Of a stretch of 37,159 bases of DNA, positions 8,374 to 18,257 are shown piece after piece. The stretch comes from an uncultured Azospirillum sp. Its GTDB lineage: Bacteria > Pseudomonadota > Alphaproteobacteria > Azospirillales > Azospirillaceae. A program made the translations under genes and the position numbers. The DNA is taken from the NCBI RefSeq assembly GCF_946480385.1, contig NZ_CAMLJP010000060.1, forward strand, positions 1 through 37,159. Direction: 5' to 3'. Positions within the stretch are counted from its first letter, which is position 1, and each line of letters starts with the position of its first letter. The notes beneath the pieces were generated by a model. The model was not told where the DNA came from. It worked only from the letters and a program-made list of their open reading frames with translations, and did not search any database.

Positions 8374-9255
8374 TTACTTTCTCGTCGTGCCGAGACCGGC
8401 CAGCAGCCGGGCGCCGATGTTGAGGAGCAGGATGGCGACCGTGATCAGCAGCGCGCCACCCCAGGCCAGCTGGCGCCAGTCCTCGTAGGGCGACATGGCG
8501 TATTGGAAGATGACCACCGGCAGGTTGGCCATCGGCGCGTTCATGTCCGCGCTCCAGAACTGGTTGTTGAGAGCGGTGAACAGCAGCGGCGCGGTCTCGC
8601 CGCTGATGCGGGCGATGGCCAGCAGCACGCCGGTGATCATTCCGTTGCGGGCGGCACGGTAGGCCACCATGGTGATGACCTTCCACTGCGGCGCGCCAAG
8701 GGCGGCGGCGGCCTCGCGCAGGCTGTTCGGCACCAGCTTCAGCATGTCCTCGGTCGTGCGGACGACGACCGGGATGACCAGAACCGCCAGAGCCATGGCG
8801 CCGGCCCAGGCCGAGAAATGGCCCATGCGGACGACCAGGACCTCGTAGACGAACAGACCGACCATGATCGACGGCGCGCTCAGCAGCACGTCGTTGATGA
8901 AGCGCACCACCTCGGCCAGCTTGGTGCCGCGGCCGAACTCGGCCAGATAGGTGCCGGCCATCACGCCGACCGGCGTGCCGACCAGCGTGGCGACCGTGGT
9001 CATGATGACGCTGCCGAAGATGGCGTTCAGCAGACCGCCCTCCCCGCCCGGCGGCGGCGTGTTCTCGGTGAACAGGCTGAGATTGATCGCCGACAGCCCG
9101 TTGTAGAGCAGCGTCCACAGGATGGCGACCAGCCAGAACAGGCCGAAGCCGGCGGCGCCAAGCGCCAGGGTCAGCGCCAGCTTGTTGGCGATGCGCCGGC
9201 GGTGATACAGCCCCCCGATGGGGGTTGCCAGCGTCGCGGAATTGGACATCGTCAT
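8374..9255 (-). CDS. pstA: Phosphate ABC transporter permease PstA
   Basis: This 293-residue inner-membrane permease has about six predicted helices. After a cytoplasmic N-terminus ([20 protein letters not shown]) comes the first helix, then a periplasmic loop with the Pro/Gly stretch TPPPGGEGG. The binding-protein-dependent transport signature with the EAA loop reads [20 protein letters not shown]. It pairs with PstC to form the phosphate channel energised by PstB. The start MTMSN sits 5 bases after the pstC stop. Confidence 0.96.
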   Translation of the reverse strand: MTMSNSATLATPIGGLYHRRRIANKLALTLALGAAGFGLFWLVAILWTLLYNGLSAINLSLFTENTPPPGGEGGLLNAIFGSVIMTTVATLVGTPVGVMAGTYLAEFGRGTKLAEVVRFINDVLLSAPSIMVGLFVYEVLVVRMGHFSAWAGAMALAVLVIPVVVRTTEDMLKLVPNSLREAAAALGAPQWKVITMVAYRAARNGMITGVLLAIARISGETAPLLFTALNNQFWSADMNAPMANLPVVIFQYAMSPYEDWRQLAWGGALLITVAILLLNIGARLLAGLGTTRK

Positions 9256-9260
9256 GGGCC

Positions 9261-10244
9261 TCAGACTCCGGCCTTGCGCTGCAGGCGCAGCAGCATCAGC
9301 TTGGCGATCGACAGCACGGTGAAGGTGATCAGGAACAGGATCAGGCCCAGCGCCACCAGCGAGGAGGTGTAGACGTCGCCGACCGCCTCGGTGAATTCGT
9401 TGGCGATGGAGGCCGAGATCGTCGTGCCCGGCGCCATGATCGAGGAGCTGATGCGGTGGGCGTTGCCGATGACGAAGGTCACCGCCATCGTCTCGCCCAG
9501 CGCGCGGCCAAGGCCGAGCATGACGCCGCCGACCACGCCGGTGCGGGTGTAGGGCAGCACCACGTTCCACACCACCTCCCAGGTGGTGGCGCCCAGCCCG
9601 TAGGCGGACTCGCGCACCATCGGCGGCACCGTCTCGAAGACGTCGCGGGTGATGGAGGTGATGAAGGGCAGCACCATGATGCCCAGGATCAGGCCGGCGG
9701 TCAGGATGCCGATGCCGTAGGGCGGGCCCATGAACAGGTTGCCGATGCCGGGGATCTGGCCCAGCGTGTTGATCAGGAAGGGCTGAATCGTCGACTGCAT
9801 GAAGGGGGCGAAGACGAACAGGCCCCAGATGCCGTAGATGATGCTGGGAATGCCGGCGAGCAGCTCGATGGCGACGCCGAGCGGGCGCTTCAGCCAGGCC
9901 GGGCACATCTCGGTGATGAAGAGCGCGATGCCGAAGCTGACGGGAATGCCGACGGCCATGGCGATGATGGAGGTGACCAGCGTCCCGTAAATGGGGGCGA
10001 GCGCGCCGAACTGCTCGGACACCGGGTTCCAGACTTCGGTCGCGACGAAGCCGAAGCCGAACGTGCGCAGTGCCGGAAGCGCGCCGTCGATCAGGGAAAC
10101 CGTGACGCCGCCCAGGATCAGCAGGACGAGCAGCGCGAATGCGAGGGTGGCGTTGCGGAAGGCCGCATCCTGCAGGCGCTGGCGGCGGGCCCGTCGGGCG
10201 GTGGAGGCGTGTGCGTCGGTCAAGGTCAGCGCGATCTCGGTCAT
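9261..10244 (-). CDS. pstC: Phosphate ABC transporter permease PstC
   Basis: This 327-residue permease partner of PstA has a first transmembrane helix near residues 30-50 ([19 protein letters not shown]). The PstC-typical [21 protein letters not shown] and the loop [21 protein letters not shown] are both present. The ATG at 10244 (MTEIALTL) has GGAG about 7 bases upstream and is preferred over an upstream in-frame start at 10280. It is preceded by a 108-base gap with two hairpins after pstS. Confidence 0.96.
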   Translation of the reverse strand: MTEIALTLTDAHASTARRARRQRLQDAAFRNATLAFALLVLLILGGVTVSLIDGALPALRTFGFGFVATEVWNPVSEQFGALAPIYGTLVTSIIAMAVGIPVSFGIALFITEMCPAWLKRPLGVAIELLAGIPSIIYGIWGLFVFAPFMQSTIQPFLINTLGQIPGIGNLFMGPPYGIGILTAGLILGIMVLPFITSITRDVFETVPPMVRESAYGLGATTWEVVWNVVLPYTRTGVVGGVMLGLGRALGETMAVTFVIGNAHRISSSIMAPGTTISASIANEFTEAVGDVYTSSLVALGLILFLITFTVLSIAKLMLLRLQRKAGV

Positions 10245-10263
10245 GGCCGCTCCGTGAGGCGTG

Positions 10264-10295
10264 CGGTGGGAACGGCGCAATTTCCGTTCCCACCG
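10264..10295 (-). promoter_or_regulatory. Intercistronic hairpin, pstS-pstC
   Basis: A perfect 12-bp stem, CGGTGGGAACGG / CCGTTCCCACCG, with an 8-base loop lies in the gap between pstS and pstC. No T-run follows on the minus strand. Such stems commonly protect the upstream binding-protein message or limit read-through, giving more PstS than permease. Confidence 0.6.
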
Positions 10296-10305
10296 GCGAT
10301 CATGC

Positions 10306-10338
10306 CCTCGGGCGAGCCGGCCGGCGGCCCGCCCGAGG
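10306..10338 (-). promoter_or_regulatory. Second hairpin directly after pstS
   Basis: A 9-bp stem, CCTCGGGCG / CGCCCGAGG, with a GC-rich and partly self-complementary loop starts 15 bases after the pstS stop. It has no T-run. Together with the next stem it probably partially terminates or stabilises the pstS transcript. Confidence 0.5.
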
Positions 10339-10352
10339 TCGGTTGGCCGTGG

Positions 10353-11429
10353 TTACTTGGCCGACGCGGTCCAGACCGGCTTGCCGTCGGCCTGGATGGT
10401 CTGCGCCCAGGTCTTCTGGACCAGCGACACCACCGAGTCCGGCATCGGGACGTAGTCCAGATCGGTCGCCATCTTGTCGCCGCTCTTATAGGCCCAGTCG
10501 AAGAACTTCAGCGCTTCGGCCGAGGCCGAGGCGTCCTGCGGGTTCTTGTACATCAGGATGAAGCTGGCGCCGGTGATCGGCCAGCTCTCCGCACCCGGCT
10601 CGTCCGTCAGCAGGACGTAGTAGCCCTTGGAGTTGGCCCAGTCGGCGTTGGCGGCGGCAGCCTGGAAGGCCTCGATCTTCGGCGTGACGGTCTTGCCGTC
10701 CTTGTTCTGCAGGTCGAGGTACGTGATGTTGTTCTGCTTGGCGTAGGCGTATTCGACGTAGCCGACGGAGCCGTCCGTCTGCTTGACCATGTTGGCCACG
10801 CCTTCGTTGCCCTTGGCGCCGATGCCGGCCGGCCACTGGACGGAGGTGTTGGCGCCGATCTGGGTCTTGAACTTCGGGCTGGTCTTCGACAGGTAGTCGG
10901 TGAACAGGAAGTTGGTGCCCGACCCGTCAGAGCGGTAGACCGGGGCGATGGCGGTGTTCGGCAGGTTGACGTTGGGGTTCAGCGCCTTGATCTGCGGGTC
11001 GTTCCACTTGGTGATCTCGCCCATGTAGATGTTGGCGAGAACGGTGCCCGACAGCTTCACTTCGCCGGACTTGATGCCCTTCAGGTTCACGACCGGAACG
11101 ACGCCGCCCATGATCATCGGGAACTGGATCAGACCGGCCTGCTCCAGATCCTCCGGCTTCAGCGGCATGTCCGAAGCGCCGAAGGTGACCGTCTTGGCCT
11201 TGATCTGCTTGATGCCGCCGCCCGAACCGATCGACTGGTAGTTCAGGCCCGTGCCCGTCTCCTTCTTGTAGGCGTCGGCCCACTTGGCATAGATCGGATA
11301 CGGGAAGGTGGCACCGGCGCCGGAGATGTCGGCGGCCGAGGCGACCGACAGCGGGGCGACCGACACGGACAGAGCGGCCAGGGCACCGAAGGCGGCGCAG
11401 CGAACGAACGCCGAAGTCATGGTTTTCAC
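10353..11429 (-). CDS. pstS: Periplasmic phosphate-binding protein PstS
   Basis: This 358-residue secreted binding protein has a Sec signal peptide (about residues 1-33, ending [10 protein letters not shown]). The phosphate-binding segments are visible: [41 protein letters not shown] and [17 protein letters not shown]. It captures inorganic phosphate for PstCAB. I use the GTG at 11429 because GGGAG sits 7 bases upstream; an ATG three codons later (11420) would be too far from that site. It heads pstSCAB and has a candidate Pho box upstream, so expression should rise on phosphate starvation. Confidence 0.97.
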   Translation of the reverse strand: MKTMTSAFVRCAAFGALAALSVSVAPLSVASAADISGAGATFPYPIYAKWADAYKKETGTGLNYQSIGSGGGIKQIKAKTVTFGASDMPLKPEDLEQAGLIQFPMIMGGVVPVVNLKGIKSGEVKLSGTVLANIYMGEITKWNDPQIKALNPNVNLPNTAIAPVYRSDGSGTNFLFTDYLSKTSPKFKTQIGANTSVQWPAGIGAKGNEGVANMVKQTDGSVGYVEYAYAKQNNITYLDLQNKDGKTVTPKIEAFQAAAANADWANSKGYYVLLTDEPGAESWPITGASFILMYKNPQDASASAEALKFFDWAYKSGDKMATDLDYVPMPDSVVSLVQKTWAQTIQADGKPVWTASAK

Positions 11430-11560
11430 GGCAAAACTCCCGATAGGTTTGGACGGTGTCGTTGGGTTGGAGAAAGACCCGGCCTTGGCCGGACGTCGTA
11501 ACCCGCCTTCTTCGTCGCGGTGACCATAGCCGCCGCCAGTGACGGGTTTGTTTTGTTTAC

Positions 11561-11578
11561 GTGTCAGTTTTATGAAAC
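11561..11578 (-). promoter_or_regulatory. Candidate Pho box upstream of pstS
   Basis: On the minus strand, GTTTCAT-AAAA-CTGACAC matches the PhoB consensus of two CTGTCAT/C-like heptamers 11 bp apart, with 5 of 7 and 6 of 7 matches. It lies about 130 bases upstream of pstS and just after the stop of the upstream chemoreceptor gene, as expected for an operon promoter. phoB and phoR themselves are not in the window. Confidence 0.6.
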
Positions 11579-11606
11579 CGACCCGTTCTTGCCCGAAGCC
11601 GCACGC

Positions 11607-14285
11607 TCATCGCGCGGCCCGGATTTCCTGGAGGAACAGATGCACGGCGGAGCCGAGGCTGGTCGCCTCGTGCGACAGGCTTTCCGCCACCTGCAGGACG
11701 TCGCCGGCCTGGGTGCGCACCTTGGCTGCGGCCTCCGACAGGCCGGCGACATGGTCCGAGGCCGCCTGGGTGCCGACCGCCACGCGGTGGGAGCTGTCGA
11801 CGATGCTCGACGTGATGGTCGCCTGTTCCTCCACCGCCGCGGCGATGGCCGAGGCGTTGGATTCGATGCGCTGGACGCTGCCGGTCATGGTCGCCACCAC
11901 TTCCGCCGTCTGGCGGCTGGCCGCCTGGGTCGCGGCGATCTGGCGGGCGATCTCGGCGGTGGCCTGTGCGGTCTGGCCGGCAAGGGCCTTCACCTCCCCC
12001 GCGACCACCGCGAAACCGCGGCCCATCTCCCCAGCCCTTGCGGCTTCGATGGTGGCGTTCAGCGCCAGCAGGTTGGTCTGGCCGGCGATCTCGTCGATCA
12101 GGCCGACGACCGTGCCGATCTCCCCCGCCGTGCTCGACAGGTCGGCGACGGTGGCCTTCACCTGCTCCGCCCCGGCGGCGGTGTCGCCGATGATGCGAGC
12201 CGATTCGCCGGTGCGCTTGCTGATCTCGGCGATCGACTGAGAGATTTCCGACGCGGCGGTCGCCACCTGCTGGATTCCCGCCGCCATCTCGCCGGACAAC
12301 TGCATGGCGGCTTCGGCGCGATCGTTGGCGTTGGCGGCGATGTCGGTCAGTGAACGGGCGCGGGCGGCCATGACGCTCGCGGCCTCGGCCAGGGTCTCGA
12401 CGCTGCTCAGCACGTTGCGTTCGAACTGGTCTGCGATCTCCAGCATGCTGGTCCGGCGGGCCGAAGCGGCGTTGCGGCGCTCGACCTCCACCTTCTCATG
12501 CGCCTCTTCCATGGCGCGGGCATTGGCGATGAAGACGAACAGGGCGCGGGCCATGTCGGTTATCTCGTCGTTGCCGTCGGCCTTCTGCTCCACCGTCAGG
12601 TCGCCGTCGGCGACCCGGCGCATGGCGTCGGCCAACGCCTCCATCCGGCCGACGACGCGGCGCCCGACATAGAGCGAGACGATCAGCCCGGCCAGCAGCA
12701 CGCCGGCTGTCGCCAGCAGGAACTGGATCTCGTTGGTGCGCTCCAGCGCGTCATGGGCGGCGGCGGCCCCGTCGGCGGTCGCCCGCTCGGCCGATTGGAC
12801 CAGCCCGTCGACCATGGCGGTCAGGGCGGCCCCGGTGCTGCGGTTGCTGTCGATCAGCGTGGCGTTCTCGGCATAGGCGGCAAGTTCGCCGCTACGCAGA
12901 GCCAGAATGCCGTCGTCGCCAAAGCCAAGCGCCAGCAGCCGCTCCGCCAGCCGGCGGGTCTCCGCGCCCAAATCGTCGCCCGAGTCCGTCAAGGTGCCGC
13001 GAATCGTCGCCGCCAGCGGATCGAGCGTCCGGCGGGCTGCCGTCAGCCGGGCCGGCGTTTCCGCATTGCCGGCTTCCGCCAGCTTACCGGCCAGCAGGTT
13101 GGCGTCGGCCATCAGGCCGCTCAGCACGGTGTAGCGGTGCTGAGCCGCCGGCACGACGTTGGTCGACAGGTCCTGCATCCGCTCGGCAATCGCATTGCCC
13201 GCCTCGGCGATTCGGCCGCGCGAGTTCAGCATCAGCGGCAGCATGCGGGCGTTGGCATCGCGGTCCAGCCGGACGATGTCGTCGACGCCGGCCGCCAGCG
13301 ACTCGGTCAGCTTCTGTGCCTCGGCCTCGGGAACGCCAGGGGTGAGCTGGCGGACGCGGCTGGTATAGACGCTCTTGTCGCCGTCGCCGTACGCCGCCAG
13401 TTCGTTGATCGTCGCCACAACCGGGGCCGCCGCCTCGCTCTTCGCCAGCGGACGCAGCGCGCCCTGCAGGTCGGACAGGGCGGAGTCGAAGTCGGTGGAC
13501 AGCGACATCACCTTCGACCGGTCGGTCTCGAAGGCGCCGATCAGCAGCGATTTCGCCAGGGCGGCTTCCGCCCCGCGCAGCTGGAACAGCGGGATCACCG
13601 TCTGCCCCAGCTCCGCGCCGATCACCGCGGAGGATTGCGAAGTCGCCTCCACCATCGCGGCGATCGCCTGGGCCAGCTGCTCGCGCGAAGCCTGCATGTG
13701 CGGCTTCAGTGCGGCGAGCAGCTTGGTGTGGGTGTCGCTCAGTTCAGCCAGCCGGCCGCTGCGCTGTTCCTGCAGTGTGAGCCGCCGGCCGGTGGCCGTC
13801 CCCAGCGCGTCGATGGTGCCGAGCAGCGAGCGGGCGGTGCCGGTCAGTTCCGCGACGTGGTTCGCATCGCCCCCGGTATGACCATGCCCGTCCGCCAGCC
13901 TGGCGAGCTGCCCATCCAGCGCCCCGCGCTGCGCCTCCACGGCGCTGCGAAGCCGGGCCAGATCCTCCTCGGAGGTCGCGGCGTCGATCAGCGGTCCCAA
14001 CGCCAGCACCCGTGCCGTCGTGGTGGCAAGGCCATGGGCGGCGCTGAGCACCGGCACCTGCGTGCCCGTGATGTCGGCGACATGGCCGCGGACGGCGCCG
14101 TACGACATCCAACCCACGACCGCCGCGATACAGGGAAGTGCCGCCACGGTGCCGAAGGCGATCAGCATCTTCGACTTGATGCCCGACCGCCGGCGCTGGT
14201 CGACTGGCTTTGCCATATGGGCCACCCGTGGCTTGGAGGTTGTCCGTGCCGCGCCTGCGGTTCTCCGCAAGCCGGCCGGCGCCAT
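11607..14285 (-). CDS. Methyl-accepting chemotaxis protein, large periplasmic domain
   Basis: This transmembrane chemoreceptor has about 892 residues. TM1 lies near residues 40-62 ([20 protein letters not shown]). A very long, mostly helical periplasmic region of about 450 residues follows, then TM2 near 520-541 ([19 protein letters not shown]). A HAMP domain and a methyl-accepting signalling domain complete it, with the hairpin tip [21 protein letters not shown]. No NWETF-like C-terminal tether is present. The ATG at 14285 has AGAAGG about 8 bases upstream; an ATG at 14216 with a poorer site would shorten the N-terminus by 23 residues. The periplasmic part is about three times the usual size, suggesting a double helical module. 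The ligand is unknown. Confidence 0.93.
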   Translation of the reverse strand: MAPAGLRRTAGAARTTSKPRVAHMAKPVDQRRRSGIKSKMLIAFGTVAALPCIAAVVGWMSYGAVRGHVADITGTQVPVLSAAHGLATTTARVLALGPLIDAATSEEDLARLRSAVEAQRGALDGQLARLADGHGHTGGDANHVAELTGTARSLLGTIDALGTATGRRLTLQEQRSGRLAELSDTHTKLLAALKPHMQASREQLAQAIAAMVEATSQSSAVIGAELGQTVIPLFQLRGAEAALAKSLLIGAFETDRSKVMSLSTDFDSALSDLQGALRPLAKSEAAAPVVATINELAAYGDGDKSVYTSRVRQLTPGVPEAEAQKLTESLAAGVDDIVRLDRDANARMLPLMLNSRGRIAEAGNAIAERMQDLSTNVVPAAQHRYTVLSGLMADANLLAGKLAEAGNAETPARLTAARRTLDPLAATIRGTLTDSGDDLGAETRRLAERLLALGFGDDGILALRSGELAAYAENATLIDSNRSTGAALTAMVDGLVQSAERATADGAAAAHDALERTNEIQFLLATAGVLLAGLIVSLYVGRRVVGRMEALADAMRRVADGDLTVEQKADGNDEITDMARALFVFIANARAMEEAHEKVEVERRNAASARRTSMLEIADQFERNVLSSVETLAEAASVMAARARSLTDIAANANDRAEAAMQLSGEMAAGIQQVATAASEISQSIAEISKRTGESARIIGDTAAGAEQVKATVADLSSTAGEIGTVVGLIDEIAGQTNLLALNATIEAARAGEMGRGFAVVAGEVKALAGQTAQATAEIARQIAATQAASRQTAEVVATMTGSVQRIESNASAIAAAVEEQATITSSIVDSSHRVAVGTQAASDHVAGLSEAAAKVRTQAGDVLQVAESLSHEATSLGSAVHLFLQEIRAAR

Positions 14286-14421
14286 GGGTAGCCCTTCTGG
14301 TTGGATGAATCGGTGACGCTTCGATGAAGTTTTCGCGACGCACAATCGAAAGAGCGCCGCAGGGGCGAGATCTTCCGTCGACCAGCCGGTCATGGTGAAT
14401 CGAATGTAAACGGCGGCGAAT

Positions 14422-14455
14422 AGAAAAGCGGCGCCCGACCCTGCCGGACGCCGCT
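14422..14455 (-). terminator. Rho-independent terminator after the GST gene
   Basis: On the minus strand an 11-bp stem, AGCGGCGTCCG / CGGGCGCCGCT (one G-T pair), with a 7-base loop is followed by TTTTCTATT. It lies 45 bases after the GST stop codon and separates that gene from the chemoreceptor downstream. Confidence 0.75.
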
Positions 14456-14499
14456 CTACTGCACGTATGCCGCGTAAAAGCTTGGGCCCGCGGCCGGCA

Positions 14500-15105
14500 T
14501 TACACCGGCGGGGCCGTCCGCCGCAGGCTGTCGCGGTCGGAGGCCTTGGCGAACCAGGCGGTCAACGCCGGCCGCCCTTCTCGCCAATCCTCATTCCCGA
14601 AGCGGAAATCGAGGTAGCCGAGCGCCACCAGCACCGCCAAGCTGCCAATGGTCAGCTCACCCTCCAGCGAAGCGGCCTCGGCCTCCAGCAGATCGAGCGA
14701 GCGGGCGACCGCCTTGCGCTGGCGTTCCATCCAGTTGGCGGATTTCTCGCCGTCCGGACGCATGGATTCCAGCCGGCGCAGGATGGCGGCGTCGCAGATG
14801 CCGTCGGCGGCGGCCTGCAACCGCAGCGCGGTCCAGCGCGCCGGGCCGGCCGGCGGGAACAGCGGCGCCCGGTCGCCCAGCGAATCGAGATACTCGACGA
14901 TCACCGGGCTGTCGAACAGGGTGGTGCCGTCCTCCAGCGTCAGGGCCGGCACCTTTCCCAGCGGGTTGTCGTTGCCCAGGTCGGTGTCGGCCGACCAGGG
15001 ATCGGTCGTCACCCGCTCCACCCGATCCTCAAGGCCGCGTTCGATCAGCACCATCATCACCTTGCGCACATAGGGCGAGGTGGGGCTCCAGCGCAGCTTC
15101 AACAT
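14500..15105 (-). CDS. Glutathione S-transferase family protein
   Basis: This 201-residue protein has an N-terminal thioredoxin-like domain ([20 protein letters not shown]) in which the Ser of SPTSPYVRK is the likely glutathione-activating residue. The cis-Pro loop is [20 protein letters not shown], with the glutathione-contacting DSP, and an all-helical C-terminal domain follows. It resembles the short GST-like proteins of alphaproteobacteria. GGAAGGAG seven bases upstream gives a strong ribosome site. It lies 95 bases downstream of gloB on the same strand, so the two glutathione enzymes may be cotranscribed for electrophile or methylglyoxal detoxification. The substrate is unknown. Confidence 0.92.
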   Translation of the reverse strand: MLKLRWSPTSPYVRKVMMVLIERGLEDRVERVTTDPWSADTDLGNDNPLGKVPALTLEDGTTLFDSPVIVEYLDSLGDRAPLFPPAGPARWTALRLQAAADGICDAAILRRLESMRPDGEKSANWMERQRKAVARSLDLLEAEAASLEGELTIGSLAVLVALGYLDFRFGNEDWREGRPALTAWFAKASDRDSLRRTAPPV

Positions 15106-15200
15106 GGATGCTCCTTCCGATCCTGATTGGCCGCTTCGGTTTGGTTGACGACAGGCTAGCGGCAGGCCGGATCGCCGGTCCACCGCCGGGCCGGCAACCC

Positions 15201-15968
15201 TCATCCCCGGAAATGATCCTTGCGCCGGCGCAATTCGGCGAACACCTCCACCGACGGAGCGCCGGACATGCCGATGGCGGACTGGACGCCGGGATCGTCG
15301 GCGCGCAGGAAGGGATTGGTGCGGCGTTCCATCCCGATGGTGGTGGGAATCGTCGGCTGGTTCCGCTCGCGCAGAGCCGCGACCTCCTCCATTCGCTGGT
15401 GCAGGGCGGCGTTGTCCGGATCGACCGTCAGGGCGAAGCGGCCGTTCGACTGGGTGTATTCGTGGCCGCAATAGACGCGGGTCTGGTCGGTCAGCGCACG
15501 CAGGCTCTGCAGCGAGTCCCACATCTGGGCCGGCGTGCCTTCGAACAGACGGCCGCAGCCGAGCGAGAACAGCGTGTCGCCGCTGAACAGGGTCTCCGCC
15601 GCCTCGAACCAGAAGGCGATGTGGCCGCTGGTGTGGCCGGGCACCGTGAAGACGCGGGCGGTCTGCTCGCCGAACACCGTGCGGTCACCGTCGCTGAGCA
15701 TCACGTCGAGGCCGGGAATGCGGTGGGCGTCGGCGCGGGCGCCGACCACGCTGGCGCGATAGCGGGCCTTCAGCGCCTGGGCGCCGCCGATATGGTCGTC
15801 ATGGTGGTGGGTCAGGAAGATGTGGGTGAGGGACCAGCCCCGCCGCTCCAACTCGGCCTGCACCGGCGCGGCATCGCCGGGATCGACCACGCCGACCTTG
15901 CCGGATGCCGCGTCGCGCAGCACATAGATATAGTTGTCGGCGAAAGCCGGAACGAGAATGACCTCCAC
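15201..15968 (-). CDS. gloB: Hydroxyacylglutathione hydrolase (glyoxalase II)
   Basis: This 255-residue metallo-beta-lactamase-fold enzyme hydrolyses S-lactoylglutathione to lactate and glutathione, the second step of methylglyoxal detoxification. The metal motif is LTHHHDDHIGG. Later ligands are in TVPGHTSGH, LFSGDTLFSLGCGRLFEG and VYCGHEYT. The C-terminal glutathione-binding helices include ERRTNPFLRADDP. The GTG start at 15968 gives the conserved VEVILVPAFADNYIYVL N-terminus and has GGGAG about 10 bases upstream. It is divergent from a methyltransferase gene with a 54-base shared promoter region. Confidence 0.95.
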   Translation of the reverse strand: MEVILVPAFADNYIYVLRDAASGKVGVVDPGDAAPVQAELERRGWSLTHIFLTHHHDDHIGGAQALKARYRASVVGARADAHRIPGLDVMLSDGDRTVFGEQTARVFTVPGHTSGHIAFWFEAAETLFSGDTLFSLGCGRLFEGTPAQMWDSLQSLRALTDQTRVYCGHEYTQSNGRFALTVDPDNAALHQRMEEVAALRERNQPTIPTTIGMERRTNPFLRADDPGVQSAIGMSGAPSVEVFAELRRRKDHFRG

Positions 15969-16022
15969 GGCAGCGGACTCCCTGCTGTTGCGATACGAAA
16001 CCCGTGTTACGCTTGGGATACC

Positions 16023-16847
16023 ATGTACACAGATATCGTCGATCTGAGGGAGTTCTACGAGTCCGGATTGGGGCGCACCGCCCAGCGGATGATCCGCCGG
16101 CGTATCCGCACCATCTGGCCGGATGTCCGCAACCAGATCGTGCTCGGCGTCGGCTACACCACGCCCTACCTGCGTCCCTTCATGGGCGAGGCCGACCGCG
16201 TGGTTGCGGTGATGCCGGCCAGCCAGGGTGTCAGCTTCTGGCCGGCGGAAGGACCGGGCATGGTGGCGCTGGGCGACGAGGCCGACCTGCCCTTCGGCGA
16301 CAACACCATCGACCGCGTGCTTCTGGTCCACGGCCTGGAAGGCACCGAACAGCTGCGGCCGATGATGCGCGAGATCTGGCGGGTGCTGGCCGGCGGCGGC
16401 CGGGTGCTGGCGGTGGTGCCGAACCGCCGCGGCCTCTGGGCGCGCGCCGACTGGACCCCCTTCGGCCACGGCTTTCCCTATTCCGCCTCGCAGCTGAAGC
16501 AGGTGCTGCGCGACACCATGTTCGTGCCGGAACGCACCCGCCACGCCCTGTTCATGCCGCCCTTGCGCTCGCACTTCCTGCAGAAGACCGCTCCGGCCTG
16601 GGAAGAGGTCGGCGGGCGCTGGTTCAAGGCCTTCGCCGGGGTGACGATGATCGAGGCGTCGAAGCAGATCTTCGCCGGCGTGTCACGCCGCGCGGCGCAG
16701 CAGCCGGTGAAGCGCCGGCTGATCGTGCCGCTGCCCGGTGGTGCGGCGCCTGCCGCCCGCAGCGGCAGCGCCCGCACCACCATCGCCGGAGCCACCATCC
16801 CCGGCGGCGACTCCGTCGACTGCCAGCAGCCCTACCCGCGCACCTGA
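16023..16847 (+). CDS. Class I SAM-dependent methyltransferase-like protein
   Basis: This 274-residue protein has a Methyltransf_11-type fold. The SAM motif I region is degenerate ([12 protein letters not shown] in place of VLDxGxGxG). It is followed by [33 protein letters not shown] and [28 protein letters not shown], which are clear motif IV/post-motif elements. The C-terminus is low-complexity and Ala/Arg/Pro-rich. This family is commonly found next to gloB in alphaproteobacteria and its substrate is not established. No strong ribosome site precedes the ATG. The last 16 bases overlap the convergent chemoreceptor gene. Confidence 0.88.
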   Translation: MYTDIVDLREFYESGLGRTAQRMIRRRIRTIWPDVRNQIVLGVGYTTPYLRPFMGEADRVVAVMPASQGVSFWPAEGPGMVALGDEADLPFGDNTIDRVLLVHGLEGTEQLRPMMREIWRVLAGGGRVLAVVPNRRGLWARADWTPFGHGFPYSASQLKQVLRDTMFVPERTRHALFMPPLRSHFLQKTAPAWEEVGGRWFKAFAGVTMIEASKQIFAGVSRRAAQQPVKRRLIVPLPGGAAPAARSGSARTTIAGATIPGGDSVDCQQPYPRT

Positions 16848-18058
16848 CGCAGCACATCGGCGATCCGGCCGCTGATGCCGCTGCCAAGGCCGCCGGCCCG
16901 TTCCGCGATGGTGCGGCTCAGCGCCGTCAGTTCCTCCAGCGTGCGCGTCACCCCGCCAAGCGTCTGTTCGGCATCGCCGATCCGCTGTTCCGCCGCCATG
17001 GCGTCCTGTCGCGACTGGTCGAGCGAGCGTGCGACATCCGAAGTCAGGGCCGCCTGCTCGTCGATGGCCGCAGCCACCGTGCCGTTGATCATCTGGATCG
17101 AGCCGATGGTGGAGTGGATGCGGCCCAGCGCCTCGTCCACCGCGGCGGTTTCCTTCTGCAGATTGGCGACCTGATCGGCGATCTGCTTGGTGGCGTCGGC
17201 GGTCTGGCGCGACAGCGCCTTCACCTCGTTGGCGACGACGGCGAATCCGCGCCCGGCCTCGCCCGCCCGGGCCGCCTCGATGGTCGCGTTCAGCGCCAGC
17301 AGGTTGGTCTGGCTGGCGATGGCGTTGATCAGCTTCACCACACTGGCGATCTGTTCGGCGGCGGACCGCAGCGAGTTCATCACCGTGGTGGCGCGATCGC
17401 TGTCCGACGCCGCGGCCAGGCTGATCTCCCGCGCCTTGCTGGTGTCGCCGGAGATCTGGTCGGAGGTGGAAGCCAGCCGGTCGAGCATGCCGGCGATGGC
17501 ACTGACCGATCCGTCGACGGCGCGCGCCGCACCGGCGGCATCGGCGGCCTGCCGCAGCCCCTCCGTCCCGGCGGAGCGAACGGCGGCCACCGCCGATTCC
17601 AGCTTGCGTCCGGCCTCTGCCAGCTCTGCAGCGTATCCGCCGATTTCGCGCTCCACCCGCTCGGACAGGTCACGCGTCAGGGCGAGGCGGCGCGTCTCCG
17701 CCGTTTCGGCCCGCAGGGTCGCCACCACCCAGTGACGGGCGAGGCGGGCGAAGCGGCGCGCCTGATCCGCCGGGCCGGCGACGGCGAGTGCGCCGACCCG
17801 GTCGCCATCAAGATCGATGGCGATTGCATAGCCTTCCCGCATGGTACCGCCGGACTTGGCCGCCTCATCCCGGCTGACGGCGCGCTCGTCCAGGCGGCGG
17901 GCCATGATGTCGGCGCCGAGCGGATGGGTGGTGCCGATCCGCTCCCGCGCGGTGGAGGCGATGACGCTGCCGCCCGTACCGACGAAGGACACGACGGAAT
18001 CCAGTTCCCGCCCGATGGACTCGCAGAGGTCCTGTGCGATGGTGGCGCTGATGTCCAA
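16832..18058 (-). CDS. Soluble chemoreceptor with CdaR-type diacid-recognition domain
   Basis: This 408-residue protein has no transmembrane helix. Residues about 5-130 ([60 protein letters not shown]) resemble the putative sugar-diacid recognition domain of CdaR-type regulators. A short linker leads to a full MCP signalling domain with the tip [21 protein letters not shown] and [20 protein letters not shown]. It should therefore sense a cytoplasmic metabolite and signal to CheA. The start codon is TTG at 18058, supported by GGGGAG eight bases upstream and the absence of a better in-frame ATG. The domain call is by eye; a PAS or GAF-like fold is the alternative. The 3' end overlaps the methyltransferase gene. 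Confidence 0.85.
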   Translation of the reverse strand: MDISATIAQDLCESIGRELDSVVSFVGTGGSVIASTARERIGTTHPLGADIMARRLDERAVSRDEAAKSGGTMREGYAIAIDLDGDRVGALAVAGPADQARRFARLARHWVVATLRAETAETRRLALTRDLSERVEREIGGYAAELAEAGRKLESAVAAVRSAGTEGLRQAADAAGAARAVDGSVSAIAGMLDRLASTSDQISGDTSKAREISLAAASDSDRATTVMNSLRSAAEQIASVVKLINAIASQTNLLALNATIEAARAGEAGRGFAVVANEVKALSRQTADATKQIADQVANLQKETAAVDEALGRIHSTIGSIQMINGTVAAAIDEQAALTSDVARSLDQSRQDAMAAEQRIGDAEQTLGGVTRTLEELTALSRTIAERAGGLGSGISGRIADVLRQVRG

Positions 18059-18257
18059 GACGTTTCTCCCCTTCTTCCCGTTTATGGTTTTCCGTCATCA
18101 TCCCATGACGACGCCCAATGCTCTCCCCACGGTCCCGCTTAAGGAGCCCCCGCTCACGCTGCCCTGGAATGCCGATCCACTGAATGGAGAAAAGCCTCCG
18201 GTTCGCAGGTAACCTTCCGACACTACACGCAACATTTACGAACGGAGAGTTGAAAGA

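Noticed and set aside
9225..11501. A 758-codon open frame on the plus strand opposite pstA, pstC and pstS
   Set aside because: It is antisense to three clear pst genes, and its product is a low-complexity His/Gly/Asp/Arg-rich string typical of reverse frames in GC-rich coding DNA.
12498..14291. A 597-codon plus-strand frame opposite the large chemoreceptor
   Set aside because: It is rich in Gln, Arg, His and Gly with no motif; the minus-strand frame has an unambiguous MCP signalling domain.
18105..18212. A 35-codon plus-strand ORF before the small hydrolase
   Set aside because: It has no ribosome site and no recognisable feature, and its frame continues antisense into the chemoreceptor gene.
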